NCBI RefSeq assembly: GCF_028618525.1
Contig: NZ_JAQITC010000019.1
Location: 1-37,633, forward strand
Direction of reading: 5' to 3'
DNA length: 37,633 bases
Origin: Bartonella sp. AU55XJBT
Lineage (GTDB): Bacteria > Pseudomonadota > Alphaproteobacteria > Rhizobiales > Rhizobiaceae
A program made the translations under genes and the position numbers. The stretch's first letter is position 1. Each line of letters begins with the position of its first letter. Shown piece by piece: positions 5,754 to 13,292 of the stretch. Below the pieces are notes generated by a model. It did no database searches. It was given only the letters and a program-made list of their open reading frames with translations, and was not told where the DNA came from.

Positions 5754-7262
5754 CTTATCTGTTGCAGATCCTGCTCCAGAAATTGTATTTTCAATATCAG
5801 ATTGAGGTTTATTATCACTAGAAAATTGGATATCGTTATATTCTGGTGGTGTAGGTGGAGCATTAAGACTAAAGTTTGCTGCATTTTCCATTCCTGGAAC
5901 ACAAAAAGCAGCCATATGTCCACCAGCTTTTAAAGTCATACCGACAGTATCTCTCACTTTTGAAAAATCTAAAGTAGATTGATCTGAAGCAGACGATTTA
6001 GATTGGTCTGAAGCAGACGATTTAGATTGAGATTGACTAGTGTTAGTGGAACGGTTTTCCCCTCCAGCTGTACGCGGATTTCCTCCCGATGAAGGTTTAT
6101 TACCACTATCTTTAAAAGAGTTTCCTGTCATTTTAGAAGCATTTACATTGTCACCTGCCCCTGCCGTAGCTCCACCGCCACCCATTCCAGCAGCTCCACC
6201 GCCACCCATTCCAGCAGCTCCACCGCCACCCACCATTCCAGCAGCTCCACCGCCACCCATTCCAGCAGCTCCACCAGCAGCAGCTCCGCCGCCTGCTCCA
6301 CCAGCAGCAGCTGGCGCTCCTGCTCCAGCAGTTGCAGCTACAACAGCTGCTCCTACAGCAGCACCAGCCATAGCTCCAATAGTTGCACCAGTCCCACCAC
6401 TTGAACCAGAAATTAAACCAGCAATAATTTCCGGAATAGTCTTTGTTAAATACGCACACAATAAACTAAGTCCTAGCAATGTCCAATTTGACGCCGCAGA
6501 ATAAACATATGCTTCTTTCCATGCCCCCATAGCATCAACAATCAAAGTCACTAAGAGTGTAAGTACGAATAATTTTGCACCAACAGAGACAGCGTAGCGA
6601 AATGTTGTTATACTTATCTCTCGTGTCCATTGGGTCGCCCCAAACCCCATAAATATAACAGATGCATTGATTACGATATATGATTCAACAAGTGTAACAG
6701 CTAGTAAAACAGCGATATAGCAGAAGCATAAAAAAACAATAACAGACTGAACAGCAATCAACACAGCAGTGATCGGATTCCAAGTGCTCACATTTGCCAT
6801 AGCTTCCATAATATTAGAAGCTTCACCCAAAACATCTGCAGGAAAAAGACTCCTGGATCTTCCGCTTGCATGAGCTGCTGCTGTACGAAAACTCTCAACA
6901 ATAGCTGTCCCCCATTCTTGAGAATATTCTAAAAGAGCTGCAAAAAAGCCTATAACAAGAATGAACTTCACTAACTCCCCAACTAAATCAGCAATATCAG
7001 ATTGCTTAAACAAAAAAGGAATAAAGCTAAAAAGAAATTGAAGAATAGCCAATGACCAAAAAAGACGAAAACCATAATAATGTAGTTTTGAATGCCATTG
7101 ATGAGATTGATGTTCTATCAAATCCAATAAACCAGTAAATGTTTTAGTTTTGTCTAATCCATCTGCAAAAGAAATATCTGTAAAAAACAAATACCCTAGC
7201 ACAATCAAAAAAAATATTAAAAGAGCGCTTTTTTTGTTTTTTAACACTTGGTAATTTTTCAT
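5748..7262 (-). CDS. trbL: TrbL/VirB6-like inner-membrane channel protein
   Basis: A 504-residue polytopic protein. A signal-like helix (residues 13-33) is followed by several transmembrane segments up to about residue 280. The FMGFGATQWTREISITTFRY stretch and VGAKLFVL are the hallmark of TrbL (P-type conjugal transfer) rather than classic VirB6. After residue 280 comes a long Gly/Ala tail with GGGGAAGM repeats, then a polar Ser/Gln/Asn tail. It should form part of the inner-membrane translocation channel. It starts two bases after the trbJ stop, with no separate ribosome binding site, so translation is probably coupled. The Gly/Ala tail comes from a short tandem repeat at 6169-6267 and may vary in length between strains. 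Confidence 0.9.
   Translation of the reverse strand: MKNYQVLKNKKSALLIFFLIVLGYLFFTDISFADGLDKTKTFTGLLDLIEHQSHQWHSKLHYYGFRLFWSLAILQFLFSFIPFLFKQSDIADLVGELVKFILVIGFFAALLEYSQEWGTAIVESFRTAAAHASGRSRSLFPADVLGEASNIMEAMANVSTWNPITAVLIAVQSVIVFLCFCYIAVLLAVTLVESYIVINASVIFMGFGATQWTREISITTFRYAVSVGAKLFVLTLLVTLIVDAMGAWKEAYVYSAASNWTLLGLSLLCAYLTKTIPEIIAGLISGSSGGTGATIGAMAGAAVGAAVVAATAGAGAPAAAGGAGGGAAAGGAAGMGGGGAAGMVGGGGAAGMGGGGAAGMGGGGATAGAGDNVNASKMTGNSFKDSGNKPSSGGNPRTAGGENRSTNTSQSQSKSSASDQSKSSASDQSTLDFSKVRDTVGMTLKAGGHMAAFCVPGMENAANFSLNAPPTPPEYNDIQFSSDNKPQSDIENTISGAGSATDKN
6169..6267. repeat. Tandem repeat (24-bp unit, four copies) in trbL
   Basis: Four head-to-tail units of GCTCCACCGCCACCCATTCC plus AGCA: 6169-6192, 6193-6216, 6217-6243 (three bases longer) and 6244-6267. 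All lengths are multiples of three, so copy changes keep the frame. On the minus strand they encode the GGGGAAGM repeats of TrbL. Degenerate GC-rich units continue to about 6330. Confidence 0.9.
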
Positions 7263-7263
7263 T

Positions 7264-7317
7264 TTTAATATGCATGTCCACGATCTGTATCTGGCGATTT
7301 TGTTTCAAAAAACTTTT
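7264..7317 (-). repeat. 54-bp perfect inverted repeat, arm 2 (3' end of trbJ)
   Basis: This is the partner of 5606-5659 in inverted orientation. The identity stops abruptly on both sides, as expected of a recent duplication or gene conversion. Confidence 0.95.
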
Positions 7318-8020
7318 CAACATCGGCATCATATTTGGCTTTACGCTCCACTTCATTGGCCGTGTAGTTTGCTTGTAAAGTGGTATTATTAGCAACAAGA
7401 TCACGAAGTAGCTGCAACTGTTTCACTTGTTGTGCAGCAATTTCATTTCCAGCTTGAATGGCTTGCATACGCCCTTCTGCGCTTGCTGAACGATCAACAA
7501 GTTTTTGCATAAGTTTGTCTTCATCATCAAAACTGCTAGTGTTAATCCCTGCGGCTTCAATAGCAATACGGGAATTAGAAAGACCAGTCTCTGCCCACTT
7601 TTTATAATCTTTTTTTGGATTTACCTTTCCCGAATTTTTTAAATAATCTTCATAACCAGGAAACATTTTTTCAAACCTGCTATTTAGATTCCCCATATTA
7701 TAAGAAATGCTCTGACTATCTTGGTAAACTTGTTTCAATTTTTGCAAAGTACTCTGCAAACCATCAAATTGTGGACTAGAAAATGAAAGCCCTTGTTTTA
7801 CCATATCTTTATATTGTTGAAGCTGCGTTTGAAGTTGTTTAGCTGTGTTAATTTGTGTGTTAACAGCTTCAACATATTGGCTCATTTGGTTCCAAACAGT
7901 TGCACAATTTGCACAAAAAAATGCAAAAGCATTCGTTGGATAAAGCATAGAGCAGCAATTTACTGAACAAAATGCACTGAACCAAAAAAGAAATTTAAAT
8001 TTTTTCAAGGTATTTTTCAT
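7265..8020 (-). CDS. trbJ: TrbJ conjugal transfer protein (VirB5-like)
   Basis: A 251-residue secreted protein: signal peptide MKNTLKKFKFLFWFSAFCSV and onward, with likely cleavage after ...NAFA (about residue 33), then long coiled-coil helices rich in Gln (about 45-100 and 190-235). The motif NSRFEKMFPGYEDY (about 109-122) is typical of TrbJ. In RP4, TrbJ is needed for pilus assembly and mating-pair formation and acts in the periplasm. A GGGGAG ribosome binding site six bases upstream supports ATG 8020, 26 bp inside the trbE end. The last 15 residues are shared with the lipoprotein at 5494-5658. Confidence 0.88.
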   Translation of the reverse strand: MKNTLKKFKFLFWFSAFCSVNCCSMLYPTNAFAFFCANCATVWNQMSQYVEAVNTQINTAKQLQTQLQQYKDMVKQGLSFSSPQFDGLQSTLQKLKQVYQDSQSISYNMGNLNSRFEKMFPGYEDYLKNSGKVNPKKDYKKWAETGLSNSRIAIEAAGINTSSFDDEDKLMQKLVDRSASAEGRMQAIQAGNEIAAQQVKQLQLLRDLVANNTTLQANYTANEVERKAKYDADVEKFFETKSPDTDRGHAY

Positions 8021-10499
8021 AATTAACTCCCCTCATGTCAAGCCATTTAAAAGGCCAGTTTTTTGAATTTTCATTAATAAGTTTTTTAACTTCAGCGAGA
8101 TCTTCTTTACTAGAAATTGCTACAAAAGAAAGAGCTACATCACCTAATCCTAACTCAAAAAGACGGCGGCCAAGAATAGATTTATAATAATATTGCCTTT
8201 TCTTTTTTGCTGTTTTGATAATTTGAATTTCTTTATCATTCAAACCAATCATTCTATATAGATCAACTGCTCCAGGAGCTCCCTCAGCACCCTTTGTTTC
8301 TGCTTCTTCATTAGGAAGTAATATCTTAGTAGGACATTGTTCCAACAAAACATCAAGAATACCTGAACGAACTGCATCAGACAGACTTTGTGTTGCCATG
8401 ATTACAAGGCAATTCTTTTTCCTTAATTCTTTTAACCATTCACGAATTTTCTCACGAAAAACAGGATGTCCAAGCATAATCCATGCTTCGTCAAGTGAAA
8501 GAATAGATGGTTGTCCTTTCAAGCTTCTTTCAAAACGTCTAAACAGATATAACAAAACAGGTAAACCATTTTTATCACCTAGCTTCATGAGTTCATCAAT
8601 TTCATAGACAATAAAGTCATTATGATCTTCAAACTGTTCTTGACCATCTAACAAATGTCCCATAGCACCAGAAATCGTATAATGTGCGAGTGCATCACGA
8701 ATTTCTTGGTTCTGAATCGTCGTAACAAAATTACTGAGTGAACGCATATTCTTAGGGGTTTTACTCATCTGCTTCATTGCACGATGAATTTCCATTTTTT
8801 GCTGAGGAGACGGTGCTTGCCCCGTCTGCAATTCATAGCAAACAGCAATCCATTCTTGCGCCCAAAGATTATCGGCTTCTGTATCAATGTCCGCAAGAGG
8901 CATAAGAGCACCGACAGCACTATCACTATCACCAATATCATAATGACGTCCATCTACAGCATAACACAATGCATATAATGAACGACCTTTATCAAAAGCA
9001 GTAATATTAGCAGGTAAATGCTTACCATCTTTATCTGTTGCCCTTGACCAATATCTACGCGCTTGCGCTAATAGAAACGCTAAAAGTGTTGATTTTCCAG
9101 CTCCGGTTGGGCCAAATACAAGTGTGTGGCCAACATCATCAACATGTAAGTTAACCCGAAAGGGCGTTGCACCTGTTGTTACTACTTGAGATAAAGCAGG
9201 AGAATTATCAGGATAGAGAGGACAAGGATTAATTTGTAAACCTGGCCATACACTTGAAAGAGGTAACATATCAGCAAGGTTTTGAGTATTAATCAATGGA
9301 CGTCTAATATTTGGATAAGTTTGGCCAGCAATTGTCCCTAACCACGCTTCCATTGTATTGACTGTTTCAATACGAGCAGCAAAACCTTTATGTTCAATTT
9401 CGCGTTTAATTAACCTAGCATTTTCTGCTAAAATCTCACGGTCTTCATGCATTAAAACAATTGTTGGTGAATAATAACCGTAAGCAACAATCCCCGAACG
9501 AGCTTCGTTCATTGCTGTTTCAGCTTGTTGTGCCATCAACAAAGCATCAGTATTAATAGTCCCTTTATTGGTTTTAAAAACCTGCGAAAAGAATCCCCTC
9601 ACTTTTTGTTGCCATTTTAATCTATATTTATTTAATGCAGCAACAGCTTCATGCTGGTCCATAAATATAAAACGACTTGACCATCTATAATGTAAAGGAA
9701 AACCATCAAGAATGTCTAATATTCCAGGATAACTAGCTGTTGGAAAACCGTCAATTGAAATACAGGAAATAAATTTATCCCCAAGTCGTGGAATATCTCC
9801 AGGCCACAAATCAGTATAACCAAGCCATGAATCTAAATACATTGGACAATCTGGTATTCGAAGAGCAATCGCTTCACCATTAATCGCATAATGTAAATAA
9901 TTAACAAGTTGGTCACTGTCGTAGACCTCATCACCATTCTTAATAGTGATTGTTTTCATCCTCTGCATTTTAAGCAGATCACCAATCCCAATATAAAAAT
10001 CATCTATTTTCTTTTTAAATTCATCAAGTAAACGTTCAGCGGGTGTGGTTGACTCAACTGTATCGTCTTCATATACAATTTCCCCTAACTTTGATGATTT
10101 TCGAGTAGGTGGTAGATATTGCATTAACAAAGCATATTCCGTCTCATAATGCACTTCACTTTGCTTAAAATAAAACCGTCTTTCTGCATCAATCAATGCT
10201 GTAATAGGGTCAGGAAAATGAGATAATTCTGGATCTGAATAGCTTGGTGACTCTATGCGTATGGCATCTACCCATATTGCCCATCCCGAATGAAAACGAG
10301 AAAGATATGTGTTAACCAAGCCAGTTATATAATTTCGTTCTGTATCCGTTGCCGACATGGGATCATCACCACGAATGAAAAAACCAGCCAACAAAGAACC
10401 GTCTTTTCCCAAGATAATGCCGTCATCAATTAAAGCCGCAAAATTTAAAAGATCAGGAAGCCCCGCAATAGTAGAGCGAAAAGGTTTTAATTTCAGCAT
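7995..10499 (-). CDS. trbE: TrbE/VirB4-family conjugation ATPase
   Basis: An 834-residue ATPase. Walker A GPTGAGKST is at about residues 463-471 and Walker B SILSLDEAW at about 665-673, followed by LVIMATQSLSDAV, the usual sensor strand of VirB4 proteins. The N-terminal half is the CagE/TrbE/VirB4 domain. The start is ATG 10497-10499, which overlaps the trbD stop as TGATG; an in-frame TTG just before it is less likely. It powers pilus assembly and substrate transport at the inner membrane. Length and motifs look intact. Confidence 0.95.
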   Translation of the reverse strand: MLKLKPFRSTIAGLPDLLNFAALIDDGIILGKDGSLLAGFFIRGDDPMSATDTERNYITGLVNTYLSRFHSGWAIWVDAIRIESPSYSDPELSHFPDPITALIDAERRFYFKQSEVHYETEYALLMQYLPPTRKSSKLGEIVYEDDTVESTTPAERLLDEFKKKIDDFYIGIGDLLKMQRMKTITIKNGDEVYDSDQLVNYLHYAINGEAIALRIPDCPMYLDSWLGYTDLWPGDIPRLGDKFISCISIDGFPTASYPGILDILDGFPLHYRWSSRFIFMDQHEAVAALNKYRLKWQQKVRGFFSQVFKTNKGTINTDALLMAQQAETAMNEARSGIVAYGYYSPTIVLMHEDREILAENARLIKREIEHKGFAARIETVNTMEAWLGTIAGQTYPNIRRPLINTQNLADMLPLSSVWPGLQINPCPLYPDNSPALSQVVTTGATPFRVNLHVDDVGHTLVFGPTGAGKSTLLAFLLAQARRYWSRATDKDGKHLPANITAFDKGRSLYALCYAVDGRHYDIGDSDSAVGALMPLADIDTEADNLWAQEWIAVCYELQTGQAPSPQQKMEIHRAMKQMSKTPKNMRSLSNFVTTIQNQEIRDALAHYTISGAMGHLLDGQEQFEDHNDFIVYEIDELMKLGDKNGLPVLLYLFRRFERSLKGQPSILSLDEAWIMLGHPVFREKIREWLKELRKKNCLVIMATQSLSDAVRSGILDVLLEQCPTKILLPNEEAETKGAEGAPGAVDLYRMIGLNDKEIQIIKTAKKKRQYYYKSILGRRLFELGLGDVALSFVAISSKEDLAEVKKLINENSKNWPFKWLDMRGVNYEKYLEKI

Positions 10500-10804
10500 C
10501 AATACGTCCTTGTTGATTTCGCAACACGAAAGGGACGTGAAAAGGGGGCGTAATAATTACGATATTTTAATTGACGAATGTAAATTCGAGATAAAATGGG
10601 ATCAAATTTTGCCATTCTTCGTAGAACATAAAGAGAAACAAACCAGATACAAAGTCCAATTGTTGCTGCTATAATGTTCATCGCCGAAACAATAAGAATA
10701 CCAGTTAAAAGCATTGATAGCAGCATAAGCTCTCGCTCTCCACCCATAATTTGTTGAGGTCTATGAAGAGAGCGAAACAATTGTGTATACCGTTTTCCTC
10801 CCAT
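10499..10804 (-). CDS. trbD: TrbD/VirB3-like inner-membrane protein
   Basis: A 101-residue protein with one hydrophobic hairpin (about residues 27-62) flanked by basic segments. The pattern LHRPQQIMGGERELMLLS at the N-terminus and a C-terminal DP..SRIYIRQLKYRNYYAP are conserved features of TrbD. Its ATG overlaps the trbC stop by one base (TAATG), and its stop overlaps trbE. It should work with TrbE at the inner membrane. Confidence 0.9.
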   Translation of the reverse strand: MGGKRYTQLFRSLHRPQQIMGGERELMLLSMLLTGILIVSAMNIIAATIGLCIWFVSLYVLRRMAKFDPILSRIYIRQLKYRNYYAPFSRPFRVAKSTRTY

Positions 10805-11202
10805 TAAACTCCTCCAACCAAAACATTAGAAGGTACAACAGCCCCAGAAAAGAGGGCGCCTGTGAGAAGACTGTTTGCAAAAACAATAACACTAATAACC
10901 AAAACAAGATAAATAATACGCTTTGTGAATTCGCTAATTTCACCACCAAAAATCAGTGCAGCTCCACCAGCAACAAGCCCCAATAAAGAAACCCCAAAAG
11001 CAACAGGACCAGCAATTGATTTTCTCAACTTTTCCATAGGAGCTTCCCATGGAAGAGATGCACCGCCACCCGCTGTTGCATCAGAAGCATATGCAATATC
11101 TCCCAAAATAATATAGAGAAAAAATACCGCCCCTATAATAAGAAAAAACAATACAATATGATTATATAAATTACCTCTTGTTTGCGTTGAAGATAATTGC
11201 AT
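10804..11202 (-). CDS. trbC: TrbC/VirB2-like prepilin
   Basis: A 132-residue prepilin. The ATG at 11202 has a strong AAGGAG ribosome binding site six bases upstream, so the longer open frame from 11265 that overlaps trbB is not used. A long signal sequence (about 1-39, ending near ASDAT) is followed by the mature pilin with LPWEAPMEKLRKSIAGPVAF and two transmembrane helices (GVSLLGLVAGGAALIFGG and IIYLVLVISVIVFANSLL). RP4 TrbC is cleaved and head-to-tail cyclised by TraF, and a TraF homologue is encoded at 15978-16496. Confidence 0.88.
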   Translation of the reverse strand: MQLSSTQTRGNLYNHIVLFFLIIGAVFFLYIILGDIAYASDATAGGGASLPWEAPMEKLRKSIAGPVAFGVSLLGLVAGGAALIFGGEISEFTKRIIYLVLVISVIVFANSLLTGALFSGAVVPSNVLVGGV

Positions 11203-11213
11203 ATTTTGCTCCT

Positions 11214-12188
11214 TTAATGAATGAGATTTGTTATATACTTGTTGATTGCGTGGTCGTATCCACAAACTTCAATAATTTCTTTGACTTTGCGACCTAAGGA
11301 GGTCTTTTCAATACTCAGAACGACATCAATTGTTTCCGCTATCAGTGATTGCATAGGAGCAATAGTTGCTTCTGATATTAATTGTTGGATTCTTGTTAAT
11401 CCTGCTGTTGCATCATTGGCGTGAACGGTTGCTATTCCACCTGGGTGTCCAGTATTCCAGCTTTTTAACAAAGCTAAAGCTGCGCCATCTCTTACTTCGC
11501 CAACAATAATGCGATCTGGTGCCATACGCATAGTCACCTTTAACAACCGCGTCATATCAATATATTCTACAGCTCTAAATGTCACAGTATTAGGAGCAGC
11601 ACATTGAAGTTCAGCTGTATCTTCAATAATTACAAAGCGCTCCTCTGGACATGTATCTGTCATTTCTTTTAAGATTGCATTCGTTAAGGTGGTTTTTCCT
11701 GTCCCCGTTCCGCCAACAACGAGAATATTTTTGTGATTTTTCACAGCTTCACTTAAAAGTGACTTTTGATGTGGAGTGATGATATTTTTTGCAACATAAT
11801 CATCCAAAGTAAAAATTTGGGTTGCTTTTTTCCGAATTGTAAATGTCGGTGCAGAAACAATAGGTGGAATAACCGCTTCAAAACGGCTTCCATTCATTGG
11901 TAATTCACATTCGAGAATAGGATTTTCTTTGGTAATTTGAGTTCCAAGAGCCGTAGCTACTGTTCCCATAGCAGCTTCTGCCCTATGTGCATCCATCACG
12001 CCAACAGCTTTTTTAGGTTCTCCCAAATGTTCAACTCATAAGGTGCCATCGGGATTTAACATAATTTCTATGATTGTAGGATCATCTAGGTAATCCCATA
12101 CCTGCTGTCCAAATTCAAAATGCATCTTCTCAAGAAGACGTCTATTTTGCTCTGAACTTCGCCCGCTTTTAAGTGCTGTGACAGCCAT
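11214..12188 (-). pseudogene. trbB: TrbB/VirB11-family ATPase with in-frame TGA
   Basis: The reading frame from ATG 12186-12188 to the stop at 11214 would give 324 residues. It holds Walker A GGTGTGKTTL, the EDTAEL box, Walker B RIIVGEVRDGAAL and the HPGGIATVHAND His-box of traffic ATPases. Codon 51 (12036-12038) is TGA where relatives have Trp (NPDGTL-stop-VEHLGE; family pattern NPDG.LW). Both sides of the stop are well conserved, so this is a recent G-to-A change, a base error, or readthrough. Internal starts (TTG at 12024-12026 or ATG codons further down) could give a shorter protein keeping the whole ATPase domain but lacking much of the N-terminal domain. No other gene on the plasmid has an in-frame TGA, which argues against a recoded genetic code. 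Confidence 0.85.
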
Positions 12189-12279
12189 TCTCCCATCCCC
12201 GCTCTTAAGAATATACCCCCATTCACTTTAAATAATGAGAAGAATGTAAAACTTAAAGCTTCTTTTCAATAATGTCCGC

Positions 12280-12308
12280 ATACTAATTTAAAGATTGAAT
12301 TTAAACAA
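12280..12308 (-). promoter_or_regulatory. Putative trb operon promoter (shared module 1)
   Basis: On the minus strand, TTGTTT (12303-12308) and TAGTAT (12280-12285) are spaced by exactly 17 bp. The spacer (AAATTCAATCTTTAAAT) is nearly the same as at 13249-13277 and 19398-19426. It lies 92 bp before the trbB ATG. Confidence 0.6.
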
Positions 12309-12371
12309 CAAAAATATCTACCGTAGTATAAAATATCCACATTCCTATCACTTAAATTCTAAAGTTTTTTA

Positions 12372-12920
12372 TTAAAGAGAATGACCTTTATCACGCGAAA
12401 GATCTATACCAATAGCTTTAGCTTGCATTTTTTCATAAAGTTTACGCATCACTTTCATATTATCTCTTCGCACATCAATGATTGATTTTTCAACTGATGT
12501 TAAACGAGCTTTGTCGAGATTGCCTAGTCGTGTATAATGAGATGACATTGCTTTCCGCGCTTCATCATAAGGCAATCCTCTTTTTCGGTGCTTTGATAGA
12601 CTATGTCCCCTATTTATCGCATCATATTTCTCAGGATTAGAAACCAATTTTATGTGATCTTTAACAACATCTATCTCAACTAATGCTGTTTTAAGGCTAC
12701 TAGCCATAGCTTTACTATTAGCATACCGAAGCAAATCATCCTTTATAAGGTCACTCTCCGTATCAAGAAGCGATGATAAATCCCCACTTTTTCCAACATC
12801 ACGAATATGATCACATAGATTACTTCGCACATTGTGTAGTTTTTGAGATACTAATGTTTTTTCAAGATTTTGTACTAGTATACTTTGTTGTAAAAAAAGC
12901 TCTTCTAATTTATTAGAAAT
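12372..12920 (-). CDS. Conserved protein of unknown function, copy 1 of paralogue B (ATT start or frameshift product)
   Basis: Homology with the paralogue at 18512-19069 extends upstream of every ATG or GTG: residues such as QKLHNVRSNLCDHIRDVGKSGDL match KKLHSVRNDLCDHIRNVGKS in the other copy. The open frame goes back only to two stops just ahead of a GGGGG ribosome binding site. The first possible codon at proper spacing is ATT (12918-12920), overlapping the last codons of the preceding 101-aa gene; this gives 182 residues. The alternative is a +1 frameshift at the upstream stop (CAT TTC TAA). The protein is helical and charged, with a conserved C-terminal half (YTRLGNLDKARLTSVEKSII, RRDNMKVMRKLYEKMQAKAI). 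I do not recognise the family; its place among transfer genes suggests a conjugation role. Confidence 0.7.
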   Translation of the reverse strand: MSNKLEELFLQQSILVQNLEKTLVSQKLHNVRSNLCDHIRDVGKSGDLSSLLDTESDLIKDDLLRYANSKAMASSLKTALVEIDVVKDHIKLVSNPEKYDAINRGHSLSKHRKRGLPYDEARKAMSSHYTRLGNLDKARLTSVEKSIIDVRRDNMKVMRKLYEKMQAKAIGIDLSRDKGHSL

Positions 12921-13218
12921 GATGACCCCCTATTACAACACCTTTATCTAACCAATCTGGACCATATTCTTCATCTGCATTCTTGGTAGAAAATCCCATA
13001 TCTCGTATAAATTGTGCTCCGCGTTGATGTCTAAGAAGTAAAAGTGCATGTGCTGGATATTCGGCCATTGCTAACCATTCCCAGGTTGCTTTGTTATCAT
13101 TCGCCTTGGAAGCTGCTTCTGCTTCAACCATATAAATACTGTCTTGAGAAAGACCACCTGCCCGCAATTCTTCACGTTCAGCATCCGTCATATAACTTTT
13201 GGGTAATTTCTTTTCCAT
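12913..13218 (-). CDS. Conserved protein of unknown function, copy 1 of paralogue A
   Basis: A 101-residue soluble protein with an AAGGAG ribosome binding site six bases before the ATG. It is very similar to 19062-19367: both have KSYMTDAEREELRAGG-type starts, a WEWLAMAE helix, and an invariant C-terminal GAQFIRDMGFSTKNADEEYG followed by PDWLDKGV. The highly conserved C-terminus suggests a binding or scaffold function. Its end overlaps the apparent ATT start of paralogue B by eight bases. No family recognised. Confidence 0.75.
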   Translation of the reverse strand: MEKKLPKSYMTDAEREELRAGGLSQDSIYMVEAEAASKANDNKATWEWLAMAEYPAHALLLLRHQRGAQFIRDMGFSTKNADEEYGPDWLDKGVVIGGHHF

Positions 13219-13248
13219 AGAAAACTCCTTATCTTAGTGTATGTTGAC

Positions 13249-13277
13249 ATACTAATTTAAAGGTTGAATTTGAGCAA
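13249..13277 (-). promoter_or_regulatory. Putative promoter of the copy 1 A-B pair (shared module 2)
   Basis: TTGCTC (13272-13277) and TAGTAT (13249-13254) are 17 bp apart on the minus strand, with spacer AAATTCAACCTTTAAAT. It lies 31 bp before the 101-aa gene start. Confidence 0.6.
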
Positions 13278-13292
13278 TAAAAATGTATTCTA

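Larger units (their letters stand above)
1..6369. repeat. Terminal redundancy, first copy (circular plasmid)
   Basis: This stretch is the same as 31265-37633. Every gene here reappears at an offset of exactly 31264, and the first and last bases of the two copies match. This is what a linearised circle of 31,264 bp with overlapping ends looks like. A true long direct repeat is possible but much less likely, because it starts inside one gene and ends inside another. Confidence 0.95.

Noticed and set aside
6040..6504. Plus-strand open frame of 154 codons, rich in Pro and Ala
   Set aside because: It is the antisense shadow of the Gly/Ala repeat of trbL; the product is low-complexity and has no ribosome binding site.
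12024..12188. Recoding of TGA as tryptophan throughout the plasmid
   Set aside because: No other conserved gene here has an in-frame TGA, and TGA is used as a stop by several genes (traK, trbD, trbH).
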